In this document: in pieces, positions 53,207-60,610 of the stretch
Numbering within the stretch: the stretch's first letter is position 1
Layout: each line of letters opens with the position of its first letter
The notes under the pieces: model-generated
Database searches by the model: none
The model's input: the letters and a program-made list of their open reading frames with translations, nothing else
What the model was told of the DNA's origin: nothing
Source: JAKPAM01 sp047601745
GTDB lineage: Bacteria; Pseudomonadota; Gammaproteobacteria; Burkholderiales; Burkholderiaceae_E
Direction: 5' to 3'
Assembly (NCBI GenBank): GCA_047601745.1
Contig: JASGIS010000001.1
Span: forward strand, 5,146,001-5,210,000
DNA length: 64,000 nt
Program-made: the position numbers and the translations under genes

Positions 53207-53590
53207 ATGGAGTACGAGGTGGAACAGCTACCGCAAGCATCCAACGCTGCCGGCGCCAACACCGGCCAGTCACTTCCCTTACCAGGCACGGAAGCCTACG
53301 AGGCGCTGCCCCAGTTCCCGAAGCGCAGCCCCCTTCCCTTCCGCCGCACCATCCGCCGCCATGAACTGCGGCAGATCGTCCCCTTGGCCGAAACGACGAT
53401 CTACGAAATGGAGCGCCGCGGCGAGTTCCCGCGCAGGTTCAACCTGACGCCGCGCTGCGTGGTGTGGGACTTGGCCGAAGTGGAGGTATGGGTCGAAGAA
53501 CGAAAGCAGGCACCTCGCGGCCGCACCGCCAGGCCGGATGTCCACCAACGAAAAACCCGCCCTGTGCGGGCGGGTTCGAGCGAGGCATGA
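53207..53590 (+). CDS. AlpA-family phage/island regulator
   Basis: A 127-residue protein. Residues about 46-101 form an AlpA-type winged helix: RHELRQIVPLAETTIYEMERRGEFPRRFNLTPRCVVWDLAEVEVW. AlpA proteins activate integrase or excisionase genes of P4-like elements, so it probably governs the integrase end. The N-terminal 45 residues are low-complexity. The C-terminus is cut by an opposing terminator at 53551-53576 that overlaps its last codons. The gap 53018-53206 shows no gene. Confidence 0.85.
   Translation: MEYEVEQLPQASNAAGANTGQSLPLPGTEAYEALPQFPKRSPLPFRRTIRRHELRQIVPLAETTIYEMERRGEFPRRFNLTPRCVVWDLAEVEVWVEERKQAPRGRTARPDVHQRKTRPVRAGSSEA
53551..53576 (-). terminator. intrinsic terminator of the reverse-strand integrase operon
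   Basis: Arms AACCCGCCC (53554-53562) and GGGCGGGTT (53568-53576) form a perfect 9-base stem with loop TGTGC. Read on the reverse strand it is followed by a run of T, as expected for termination after the HTH gene that ends at 53607. It lies inside the end of the opposing AlpA gene. Confidence 0.8.
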
Positions 53591-53606
53591 GGCCGGACAA
53601 CGGCCT

Positions 53607-54131
53607 TCAACCTACCAAGGCTTCCAGCTCCTTTGACGCCGAGCGCGGCAGCCGCCGCCCTTCCTTCGCTACGTTGACCTGCAAAGCCACCAGCGCCACC
53701 TCCAAGACGTCCTCGGCCAGCGCATAGCTGCCCTTGGCCTGCAACCACGCCAGCACGTCCGCCAGATGCCAGATCGACGCACTGCCCTCATGCACCGGCG
53801 CCGGGAAGCTGCCCGGATGGGCCAGCATCAGCTTGCGCATGTTCTGCCGCGACACGCCGACGATCTCGGCTACGTCGGTCAGCCCGACCAGATCGGGCGC
53901 CACCTCGATCAACCGGGCCGATGGCACGGCGCAGCGCACGTCGGCCAACGCGCTGCACACCGCTTCCTCCGCATTGGCCGCCTCACGGGTGAACTCCAGC
54001 GCCAGGCGCCCCGGCTGGCCGATGCCGACCAGGGCATCGTCACAGCCGGCTTCGCCCAGGCGCTCGACCAGCGCATCCGTGTCGCCCTCGTCGTCGGCGA
54101 GCTGGTACTTCAAGGTGAAGGTGTATTCCAT
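53607..54131 (-). CDS. HTH protein, possible antitoxin partner of the HicA-like gene
   Basis: A 174-residue protein. The ATG at 54131 begins MEYTFTLKYQLADDEGDTDA, a beta-alpha fold that resembles the HicB-type N-terminal domain. LTDVAEIVGVSRQNMRKLML (about residues 95-114) is a helix-turn-helix, followed by SASIWHLADVLAWLQ, an AlpA/MerR-like wing. Only four bases separate it from the upstream HicA-like gene. It ends just before the terminator. The antitoxin role is an inference from gene order and fold; it could also be a plain regulator. Confidence 0.65.
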   Translation of the reverse strand: MEYTFTLKYQLADDEGDTDALVERLGEAGCDDALVGIGQPGRLALEFTREAANAEEAVCSALADVRCAVPSARLIEVAPDLVGLTDVAEIVGVSRQNMRKLMLAHPGSFPAPVHEGSASIWHLADVLAWLQAKGSYALAEDVLEVALVALQVNVAKEGRRLPRSASKELEALVG

Positions 54132-54135
54132 CGCG

Positions 54136-54411
54136 CTACTCCTTGGCATCGTCACCAGCCTCTTGCTGCTTGCGATGCGTGGTGCAGTTGTCCACGACGC
54201 GCCGCAAGGCCCGGGCGTGGTTGCCGGGGCTCTTCGGCGTGCTCCACACACTGGTGATGCAGAACTCGCCGCAGCGGCATTCCTCGTCGTTGTACGGGCA
54301 ATAAATCCGCCCCCAGGCGTGGCTGCCACCGACCTCGACGCGCCAGCCCTGCCCTTCGGCGTGCCTGAGGGCTTCCTCGACCTCCTTCTTCGGGTGTGAG
54401 GGGCGAGCCAT
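54136..54411 (-). CDS. HicA-like small protein, possible mRNA interferase toxin
   Basis: A 91-residue protein. KKEVEEALRHAEGQGWRVEVGGSHAWGRIY (residues about 8-37) matches the HicA pattern of helix, strand, and Gly-Ser-His, where the His would be catalytic. Unlike HicA it then has CPYNDEECRCGEFC, four Cys that may bind zinc, and ends in a basic helix (HARALRRVVDNCTTHRK). The start overlaps the integrase stop (TGATG), so it is translationally coupled to the recombinase. HicA homology is by eye only. Confidence 0.6.
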   Translation of the reverse strand: MARPSHPKKEVEEALRHAEGQGWRVEVGGSHAWGRIYCPYNDEECRCGEFCITSVWSTPKSPGNHARALRRVVDNCTTHRKQQEAGDDAKE

Positions 54412-55184
54412 CAGTGGTCTCCAGTATCGTGAGAACCGGTAAGGTTGTCAAGTGACAACCTTACCGCGCCCGCGTTGACCCGCGCATCGTGCGGTTCGGC
54501 CACCAAGAAGTTCAGGGTCCCAGCTTTTCGATCACTCAGAGTGATCGTGTTCTCGGCAAGGCAAACCATGATCGCGCTCAACGCCGGCACGACCACGTTC
54601 TCCGGCATCAGCTTCGGCACATAGGTCTGTCCGTTGCCCCAGGCATCGACCAAGTGCGCCCACTCTTGCAGCATGTGGCGCCGCTGCTCGGCGTACTTGG
54701 CCTTGTTGTAGACCGAACGCGAAGAACGACCCTCCTCGTGTGCCAGGCACTTCTCGATCCAGTCGCGGTTGAAGCCGATCTCGTTCAGCAGCGTCGAGCC
54801 GGTGCGACGCAGGTCGTGGACGGTAAACGGCTTCAGCGGCAGACCCTTGGCCTTGGCCCCCTCCACCACAAGCATCGTGATCCGATTCAAGATCTTGATG
54901 GCGCGAACCCGGCGCTTGTCGCGTTGCTTTTCCAGCGCGGGCGATATGCCCTGGAGAACGGTCTTGCGCGCCTCCAAGAGCAGTTCGCGCGCCATCGCCA
55001 GCGAAATGCCACCTGGCCCATAGCGGCCGATAGTCAAGGTCTCACGGCGGCCGTTGATGCGGTAGTCGTAGCGGAAGGTGACGGTATTTGCGGGCGATAC
55101 CGTCACGTACATCCCATCCCGGTCAGAAACCTTGTAAGTCAAGGACTTAGGCTTCAGGTTGCGCCGCGCAGTGTCTGTCAGCAT
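54411..55184 (-). pseudogene. P4-type tyrosine recombinase with internal deletion
   Basis: A 257-residue remnant of an island integrase normally about 430 residues long. The N-terminal DUF4102 DNA-binding domain (MLTDTARRNLKPKSLTYKVS to SPALEKQRDKRR) joins directly to ILNRITMLVVEGAKAKGLPL, followed by the C-terminal catalytic piece FTVHDLRRTGSTLLNEIGFN, LAHEEGRSSRSVYNKAKYAE. Arg II in HDLRR, the His in LAHEE and the Tyr are kept, but the SAM-like domain and the first catalytic Arg are gone. The frame is intact across the joint, so a short protein may be made. The start is the ATG at 55184. Confidence 0.85.
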
Positions 55185-55485
55185 CAAGGTTTTCTCCTGC
55201 TTTTTTGACGGCTTGTACCGTCAGGGACCAGGAGACCCGCTGATGCCCGGAAAGCCGCATGAAATAAGCTTTCCAGAGGAGGCTTTTACCGTCAAAGACG
55301 GTAAAAGCCTGAATAGTGAACGAGAGTGTCTTAATTCCGCCTCAATTCTCACCGTCAGCTCTACCGTCAACCGTTTTTGCTGGCCGGCGATAGCCTCCGA
55401 TAGCTGCCGTGACGAATTTCCTTCTAAATCAACACGTTACGGCAGTTTTTCCGATAGCTGGCGATAGTCCTTGAAGGACCTGATT
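55185..55485. promoter_or_regulatory. island attachment region: arm-type repeats between integrase and guaA
   Basis: ACCGTCA occurs at 55217-55223, 55288-55294, 55351-55357 and 55363-55369, with a reverse TGACGG at 55206-55211. Four CGATAG 10-mers are arranged in two pairs: GGCGATAGCC-TCCGATAGCT (55386-55405) and TCCGATAGCT-GGCGATAGTC (55450-55469). These flank the integrase start and the guaA 3' end, as recombinase arm sites do. The crossover site is probably the guaA end at about 55486. Confidence 0.7.
55280..55310. promoter_or_regulatory. 31-base perfect palindrome upstream of the integrase
   Basis: AGGCTTTTACCGTC and GACGGTAAAAGCCT are perfect 14-base inverted repeats around AAA. It contains the ACCGTCA element and lies about 100 bases before the integrase start, so it may bind the recombinase, an excisionase or AlpA. 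Confidence 0.7.
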
Positions 55486-57078
55486 TCACTCCCATTCAAT
55501 CGTCGCCGGCGGCTTCCCCGAAACATCATAAACAACCCGGTTCAACCCCCGAACCTCGTTGATGATCCGGTTCGACACCCGTCCCAGCAGCTCATGCGGC
55601 AGGTGCGCCCAATGCGCGGTCATGAAGTCCTGCGTCTGCACGGCGCGCAGCGCGACGACCCATTCATAGGTGCGGCCATCACCCATCACGCCGACCGAGC
55701 GCACGGGCAGGAAAACGGCGAACGCCTGCGAGGTCTTGTCGTACCACGACAGTCCATCGGTATCGACGGTGTCGCGCAGCTCTTCGATGAAGATCGCGTC
55801 TGCTCGGCGCAGCAGGTCGGCGTATTCGGCCTTGACCTCGCCCAGGATCCTTACCCCTAAGCCAGGGCCGGGGAACGGATGGCGATAAACCATCTCGCGC
55901 GGCAGCCCCAGCGCCAGGCCCAGTTCGCGTACCTCGTCCTTGAACAGGTCGCGCAGCGGTTCGAGCAGCTTCAGATGCAACGTGTCCGGCAGGCCGCCGA
56001 CGTTGTGATGCGACTTGATCGCATGCGCCTTGCCGCTCTTGGCACCGGCCGATTCGATGACGTCCGGGTAGATCGTGCCCTGCGCGAGCCAGCGGGCGTC
56101 GGTGATGCGCGCCGATTCGCGTTGGAACACTTCGACGAACTCGCGGCCGATGATCTTGCGCTTAGCCTCGGGGTCGGTGACGCCGGCCAGCTTGCCGAGG
56201 AATTCATCGGCGGCGTCGACGTGGACGACCTGGACGCCGAGGTTCTTGGCGAAGGTCTGCATGACCTGCTCGGCTTCGTTCAACCGCAGCAAACCATGAT
56301 CGACGAACACGCAGGTGAGCTGGTCGCCGATCGCCTTGTGAATCAGCGCGGCAGCCACCGATGAGTCGACGCCGCCGGACAGGCCGAGAATGACCCGGTC
56401 CCCGCCGACCTGTTCGCGGATCCGGGCGACCGCTTCATCGACGAAGCCGGGCATCGTCCAGTCGTTGCGAGCGCCGCAGATCTCGAGCACGAAGCGGCCG
56501 AGAATCGCCTTGCCCTGCCGCGTGTGCGTGACCTCGGGATGGAACTGGACGCCGTAGAAGCGTCGCGTCTCGTCGGCCATGCCGGCGATCGGGCAGCTCA
56601 GCGTCGAGGCCATCAGCTTGAAGCCGGGCGGCAGTTCGGTGACCTTGTCGCCGTGGCTCATCCAGACGTCGAGCAGTCCGTGCCCTTCGTCGTTGCTCGC
56701 GTCTTCGATGCCGTCGAACAGCCGCGTGTGCCCGCGCGCGCGGATCTGCGCGTAACCGAACTCGCGCTGCGCGCTGGCCTGGACCTGGCCGCCGAGCTGC
56801 GCGGCCATCATCTGCATGCCGTAGCAGATGCCGAGCACCGGTACGCCGGCCTCGAAGACGCGCTGCGGCGCGCGCGCGCCGACGTCGTCGTTGACCGACA
56901 GGTGGCTGCCCGACAGGATGATGCCCTTCAGCGATCCGTCGGCCAGCCAGGCCGCGAGCGTGTCCTCACAGTTGTCATAAGGATGAATCTCGCTGTAGAC
57001 GGCCAGGTCGCGGACGCGGCGCGCGATCAGTTGCGTGACCTGGGAACCGAAATCGACGATGAGGATCTTTTCGTGCAT
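55486..57078 (-). CDS. guaA: GMP synthase (glutamine-hydrolysing)
   Basis: A 530-residue enzyme making GMP from XMP, ATP and glutamine. The ATG at 57078 begins MHEKILIVDFGSQVTQLIAR. Class I amidotransferase: VLGICYGMQMMA (catalytic Cys) and FYGVQFHPEVTHT (His and Glu). Synthetase: RVILGLSGGVDSSVAAALIH is the ATP pyrophosphatase P-loop. It ends in PPATIEWE, a conserved end that serves as an island attachment site. It is 44 bases from guaB, probably in one operon. Confidence 0.98.
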   Translation of the reverse strand: MHEKILIVDFGSQVTQLIARRVRDLAVYSEIHPYDNCEDTLAAWLADGSLKGIILSGSHLSVNDDVGARAPQRVFEAGVPVLGICYGMQMMAAQLGGQVQASAQREFGYAQIRARGHTRLFDGIEDASNDEGHGLLDVWMSHGDKVTELPPGFKLMASTLSCPIAGMADETRRFYGVQFHPEVTHTRQGKAILGRFVLEICGARNDWTMPGFVDEAVARIREQVGGDRVILGLSGGVDSSVAAALIHKAIGDQLTCVFVDHGLLRLNEAEQVMQTFAKNLGVQVVHVDAADEFLGKLAGVTDPEAKRKIIGREFVEVFQRESARITDARWLAQGTIYPDVIESAGAKSGKAHAIKSHHNVGGLPDTLHLKLLEPLRDLFKDEVRELGLALGLPREMVYRHPFPGPGLGVRILGEVKAEYADLLRRADAIFIEELRDTVDTDGLSWYDKTSQAFAVFLPVRSVGVMGDGRTYEWVVALRAVQTQDFMTAHWAHLPHELLGRVSNRIINEVRGLNRVVYDVSGKPPATIEWE

Positions 57079-57122
57079 GGCTGGAGGCTCGGGCAAGAAC
57101 GGACGCGGCGGCGGTGCAGGCG

Positions 57123-58583
57123 TCACTCGACGCGGTAGTTCGGCGCTTCCTTGACGATCTGCACGTCGTGCACGTGCGATTCGCGAATGCCGGCGGCCGT
57201 GATCTGGACGAACTCGGCCTTCGATCGCATCGTCTCGATGTCGGCGCAGCCGCAATACCCCATGCTGGCGCGCAGGCCGCCGCACATCTGGTACAGGATG
57301 CTGACGACCGAACCCTTGTACGGCACCCGTCCTTCGATGCCTTCGGGCACGAGCTTGTCGGCGTTGGACTCGGGATCCTGGAAGTAGCGGTCGGCCGCGC
57401 CGTCCTGCATCGCGCCGAGCGAGCCCATGCCGCGATAGCTCTTGTACGAGCGGCCCTGGTACAGGATGACCTCGCCGGGCGCCTCTTCGGTCCCCGCCAG
57501 CAGCGAGCCCATCATCACGGTCGAGGCGCCGGCGGCGATCGCCTTGGCGATGTCGCCGGAGAAGCGGATGCCGCCGTCGGCGATCAGCGGTACGCCGGTA
57601 CCTTCGAGCGCGGCCGCGACGTCGCTGATCGCGGTGATCTGCGGCACGCCGACGCCGGCGACGATCCGCGTCGTGCAGATCGAACCCGGCCCGATGCCGA
57701 CCTTGACGGCGTCGACGCCGGCCTCGAGCAGCGCCTTGGCCGCGGCGGCCGTGGCGATGTTGCCGCCGATGACCTCGACGTCGCCGTACTGGCGTTTGAT
57801 CCCGCGCACGCGTTCGATGACGCCGCGCGAGTGGCCGTGCGCGGTGTCGACGATCAGCACGTCGACGCCGACGCGGACCAGCGCCTCGATCCGTTCGTCG
57901 GCATCGTCGCCGACGCCGACCGCGGCGCCCACGCGCAGCTTGCCCTTGCCGTCCTTGGCCGCGTTCGGGTGCTCGGTGGCCTTCAGGATGTCCTTGACGG
58001 TCATCAGCCCCTTGAGCTCGAACGCGTCGTTGACGACCAGCACGCGCTCGATCCGGTGCTGGTGCATCAGCGCCTGCGCCTCGTCCGGGGTCGCGCCTTC
58101 GCGGACGGTGACGAGCCGCTCGCGCGGAGTCATGATCTGACGCACCGGCGCGTCCAGCCGCTCTTCGAAGCGCAGGTCGCGGTTGGTGACGATGCCGACC
58201 GCTTTATTGCCTTCGACGACCGGCAGGCCGGAGATCCGGTGCTGGCGGCTGAGCGCGATGACCTCGCGCACCGTCATGTCGGGCGTGATCGTGATCGGGT
58301 CGGACAGCACGCCGGATTCGAAGCGCTTGACCTTGAGGACCTCGGCGGCCTGCTGCTTGGCCGACAGGTTCTTGTGGATGATGCCGATGCCGCCTTCCTG
58401 CGCCATCGCGATCGCCAGCCGCGATTCGGTCACGGTATCCATCGCCGCCGACAGCAGCGGGATGTTGAGCGCGATCCGCCGGCTCAGGCGGGTCTTCAGG
58501 GAAGTGTCGCGGGGGAGGATGTCGGAGTGGGCGGGAATCAGCAGGACGTCGTCGAACGTCAAGGCTTGCTTGGCCAGTCGCAT
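57123..58583 (-). CDS. guaB: IMP dehydrogenase
   Basis: A 486-residue enzyme that oxidises IMP to XMP, the step before GuaA. The ATG at 58583 (MRLAKQALTFDDVLLIPAHS) is the usual start. Two CBS domains lie in about residues 95-210 (VREVIALSRQHRISGLPVVE). The catalytic loop is VKVGIGPGSICTTRIVAGVG with the active-site Cys, and GSYRGMGSLGAM-like YKSYRGMGSLGAM follows with the mobile-flap Arg-Tyr. Length and domain order are normal. A good extended -10 lies 26 bases upstream. Confidence 0.98.
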   Translation of the reverse strand: MRLAKQALTFDDVLLIPAHSDILPRDTSLKTRLSRRIALNIPLLSAAMDTVTESRLAIAMAQEGGIGIIHKNLSAKQQAAEVLKVKRFESGVLSDPITITPDMTVREVIALSRQHRISGLPVVEGNKAVGIVTNRDLRFEERLDAPVRQIMTPRERLVTVREGATPDEAQALMHQHRIERVLVVNDAFELKGLMTVKDILKATEHPNAAKDGKGKLRVGAAVGVGDDADERIEALVRVGVDVLIVDTAHGHSRGVIERVRGIKRQYGDVEVIGGNIATAAAAKALLEAGVDAVKVGIGPGSICTTRIVAGVGVPQITAISDVAAALEGTGVPLIADGGIRFSGDIAKAIAAGASTVMMGSLLAGTEEAPGEVILYQGRSYKSYRGMGSLGAMQDGAADRYFQDPESNADKLVPEGIEGRVPYKGSVVSILYQMCGGLRASMGYCGCADIETMRSKAEFVQITAAGIRESHVHDVQIVKEAPNYRVE

Positions 58584-58608
58584 AGGATTCGAAATCCCCA
58601 AAGATCGG

Positions 58609-58617
58609 ATTTTAGCA
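58609..58617 (-). promoter_or_regulatory. extended -10 promoter candidate for guaB
   Basis: Reverse strand TGCTAAAAT, an extended -10 (TGnTAAAAT), 26 bases before the guaB ATG. No convincing -35 is seen, as often with extended -10 promoters. The leader would be about 20 bases. Confidence 0.5.
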
Positions 58618-58789
58618 AAGACGGACGCGGGGCGCCGCCGCCCGGTCGATGGCGAGGACCGCTCGTCCGTCGCGGCCGTTCGCGCCGGCGGGCCGTCACG
58701 ATAATGGGGAGGTCGAGTCGGTCGTCGGCCCCCGCCGCGAGCGACCCGTACCGGATGGTCCCGGCCTCCGCCGGGCACGGAGCCTGTCT

Positions 58790-59281
58790 ATGAAGTCGAG
58801 CAGTTCGTCCGTCCGCCGGCCGCTGGCGGCCGGCTTGGCCTTGTCGGTGATGGTCGCGCTGATGGCGCCCGCGTGGGCCCAGTACCAGTGGCGCGATGAC
58901 GACGGCCAGATGGTTTATTCGGACAAGCCGCCGCCGCCGAACATCAAGCCTTCGCAGATCATCCGGGCGCAGCCGATGGCCGCCCCCGCGCCGCGGCCGG
59001 TCTCGGCGCCGGCCGCCGACACGACGCGCGACGCCGACCGGCAGATGGAAGAGCGTCGGCGTGCCGACGAGGCGGCCCGCAAGGAGAAGGAAGCGACCGA
59101 GCGCGCGGCCCGCACGGCGATCGCCTGCGAGCACCTGCGCGCCGAACAGCGCACGCTCGAGAGCGGCATGCGGATCGCAACGATCCTGCCGAACGGCGAG
59201 CGCGAATACATGTCCGACGAGACCCGCGACCGCCGGACGACCGAAGTGCGCAAGAACCTGTCGGAGCTGTGCGCGGGCTGA
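58790..59281 (+). CDS. DUF4124 domain-containing protein
   Basis: A 163-residue exported protein. The ATG at 58790 gives a signal peptide (MKSSSSSVRRPLAAGLALSV to PAWA). QYQWRDDDGQMVYSDKPPPPN is the DUF4124 motif (YxWxDxxGxxxYSDxPP). A charged helix of about 60 residues follows (MEERRRADEAARKEKEATER), then a pair of Cys. The function is unknown; such proteins are common in periplasms of betaproteobacteria, often with this guaB neighbour. It is divergent from guaB. Confidence 0.9.
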   Translation: MKSSSSSVRRPLAAGLALSVMVALMAPAWAQYQWRDDDGQMVYSDKPPPPNIKPSQIIRAQPMAAPAPRPVSAPAADTTRDADRQMEERRRADEAARKEKEATERAARTAIACEHLRAEQRTLESGMRIATILPNGEREYMSDETRDRRTTEVRKNLSELCAG

Positions 59282-59309
59282 GCCCGGCCGGCGGCGCTCA
59301 GGCCGTCCG

Positions 59310-59669
59310 TCAGACCGTGTGCCAGCGATCGCGCCGCTGCGAGCGGCGGCGCGCTTCGACGCGTTGACGGCGGCTGTGCATCGGGTCCGCCGGCAGCGGC
59401 GGAACGATCTCGACCCGCTCGCCGGGCCCGACCGGATCCTCGGGCCGGCGGCGCCGGCCATGGGCGGCCAGTCCGAAGCGGCCGTCGAGCAAGGCGGCCG
59501 GCACCCGTTCGCGCAGGCGTTCGTCGGCCAGCAGCTCGGCGAACGTGCGCGGCGCGCGCTCCGGCGGATAGACGAGCGTGATCTCCTCGCATCGCCCGTC
59601 GTGCAGCCAGGCAACTTCGATCGCGACGTCGATCACCACGTCGGTCGCCACGCCGGTCGTCGCGTCCAT
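59310..59669 (-). CDS. rnfH: RnfH family protein
   Basis: A 119-residue ubiquitin-fold (RnfH/UPF0125) protein. From ATG 59669: IDVAIEVAWLHDGRCEEITL then RFGLAAHGRRRRPEDPVGPG and ERVEIVPPLPADP, the conserved RnfH end motif. The C-terminal basic tail (RRQRVEARRRSQRRDR) is typical. Its function is not established; it is usually cotranscribed with ratA, which starts here 16 bases upstream of its start codon's reading end. A start one codon earlier (GTG) is possible. Confidence 0.9.
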   Translation of the reverse strand: MDATTGVATDVVIDVAIEVAWLHDGRCEEITLVYPPERAPRTFAELLADERLRERVPAALLDGRFGLAAHGRRRRPEDPVGPGERVEIVPPLPADPMHSRRQRVEARRRSQRRDRWHTV

Positions 59670-59685
59670 CACCGGTCTGGCCCCC

Positions 59686-60120
59686 TCAACCGGTGTAGAC
59701 CGACTCGGCGCGCTTGACGAACGCGTCGACCATCGTCTTGGCGATGTGGCCGAACACCGGCGTCAGCGCCTTGCCGAGCAGCCCGCCGCCGAACGCGTAG
59801 TCGAGCGAGAATTCGACCTTGCACGCGTCGGCGCGCAGCACGGTGAACCGCCACAGGCCGTCGAGCCGGCTGAACGGGCCTTCGACGAGAGCCATCCGGA
59901 TCTGGTGCGGCGCGTGGAACTGGTTGCGCGTGGTGAACGCCTGGTGGATGCCGTGGTAGTCGATCTCGACCTGCGCGACGATTGCCTCGGCTTCGCGCGT
60001 CTGCACGCTGGCTCCGCCGCACCACGGCAGGAACTGCGGATACGCCTCGACGTCATGGACGAGGTCGAACATCTGTTGCGCGCTGTAGGGCAGCAGGACT
60101 GTCTTGTGAACCGTGGGCAT
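59686..60120 (-). CDS. ratA: RatA/YfjG family protein (START-like)
   Basis: A 144-residue START/SRPBCC-fold protein. From ATG 60120: MPTVHKTVLLPYSAQQMFDL, then VEAYPQFLPWCGGA, the family signature, and VEGPFSRLDGLWRF. E. coli RatA is reported to bind 50S subunits, while mitochondrial relatives (Coq10) bind ubiquinone; the lipid-binding role is at least as likely. It is divergent from smpB across 40 bases and precedes rnfH, the standard bacterial order. Confidence 0.93.
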   Translation of the reverse strand: MPTVHKTVLLPYSAQQMFDLVHDVEAYPQFLPWCGGASVQTREAEAIVAQVEIDYHGIHQAFTTRNQFHAPHQIRMALVEGPFSRLDGLWRFTVLRADACKVEFSLDYAFGGGLLGKALTPVFGHIAKTMVDAFVKRAESVYTG

Positions 60121-60126
60121 GGCGAC

Positions 60127-60135
60127 TGATAGAAT
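60127..60135 (+). promoter_or_regulatory. extended -10 promoter candidate for smpB
   Basis: TGATAGAAT is an extended -10 about 26 bases before the smpB ATG. A TTGTGA at 60104-60109 lies 20 bases upstream, too far for a good -35. Confidence 0.45.
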
Positions 60136-60160
60136 CGGCGCGCATTGTAGCCGGCCGACC

Positions 60161-60610
60161 ATGAGCATCGTACAGAACAAGAAAGCCTTTCACGACTATT
60201 TCATCGAGGAACGATTCGAAGCCGGGATCGTCCTCGAGGGGTGGGAAGTGAAGGCGATCCGCGCCGGACGCTCGAACCTGAAGGAGGCGTACGTCGTGAT
60301 CCGCGACGCCGCGCTGTACCTGCTCGGTTCGCACATCTCGCCGCTGCCGTCGGCCTCGACCCACGTCAACCCCGATCCGGTGCGCACGCGCAAGCTGCTG
60401 ATGAAGGCCGCGGAGATCTCACGGCTGATCGGCAAGGTCGAGCGCGCCGGCTACACGCTGGTGCCGCTGGACCTGCATTTCACGCGCGGGCGGGTCAAGG
60501 TCGCGATCGGACTGGCCAAGGGCAAGAAGCAGTACGACAAGCGCGCATCCGAGCGCGAGCGCGAATGGGTGCGCGAGAAGCAGCGCGGCTTCAAGGAGAT
60601 CGGTCGCTGA
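60161..60610 (+). CDS. smpB: SsrA-binding protein SmpB
   Basis: A 149-residue OB-fold protein that binds tmRNA and brings it to stalled ribosomes for trans-translation. The ATG at 60161 (MSIVQNKKAFHDYFIEERFE) is standard. GIVLEGWEVKAIRAGRSNLK is the tmRNA-binding core and RKLLMKAAEISRLIG another conserved segment. The basic tail (KKQYDKRASEREREW) enters the decoding site. Its end overlaps the convergent SPFH gene by 20 bases. ssrA itself is not in the window. Confidence 0.98.
   Translation: MSIVQNKKAFHDYFIEERFEAGIVLEGWEVKAIRAGRSNLKEAYVVIRDAALYLLGSHISPLPSASTHVNPDPVRTRKLLMKAAEISRLIGKVERAGYTLVPLDLHFTRGRVKVAIGLAKGKKQYDKRASEREREWVREKQRGFKEIGR

Noticed and set aside
57114..58793. 559-residue plus-strand frame over guaB
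   Set aside because: Exact shadow of IMP dehydrogenase with Arg/Asp/Ala-rich composition typical of antisense frames.
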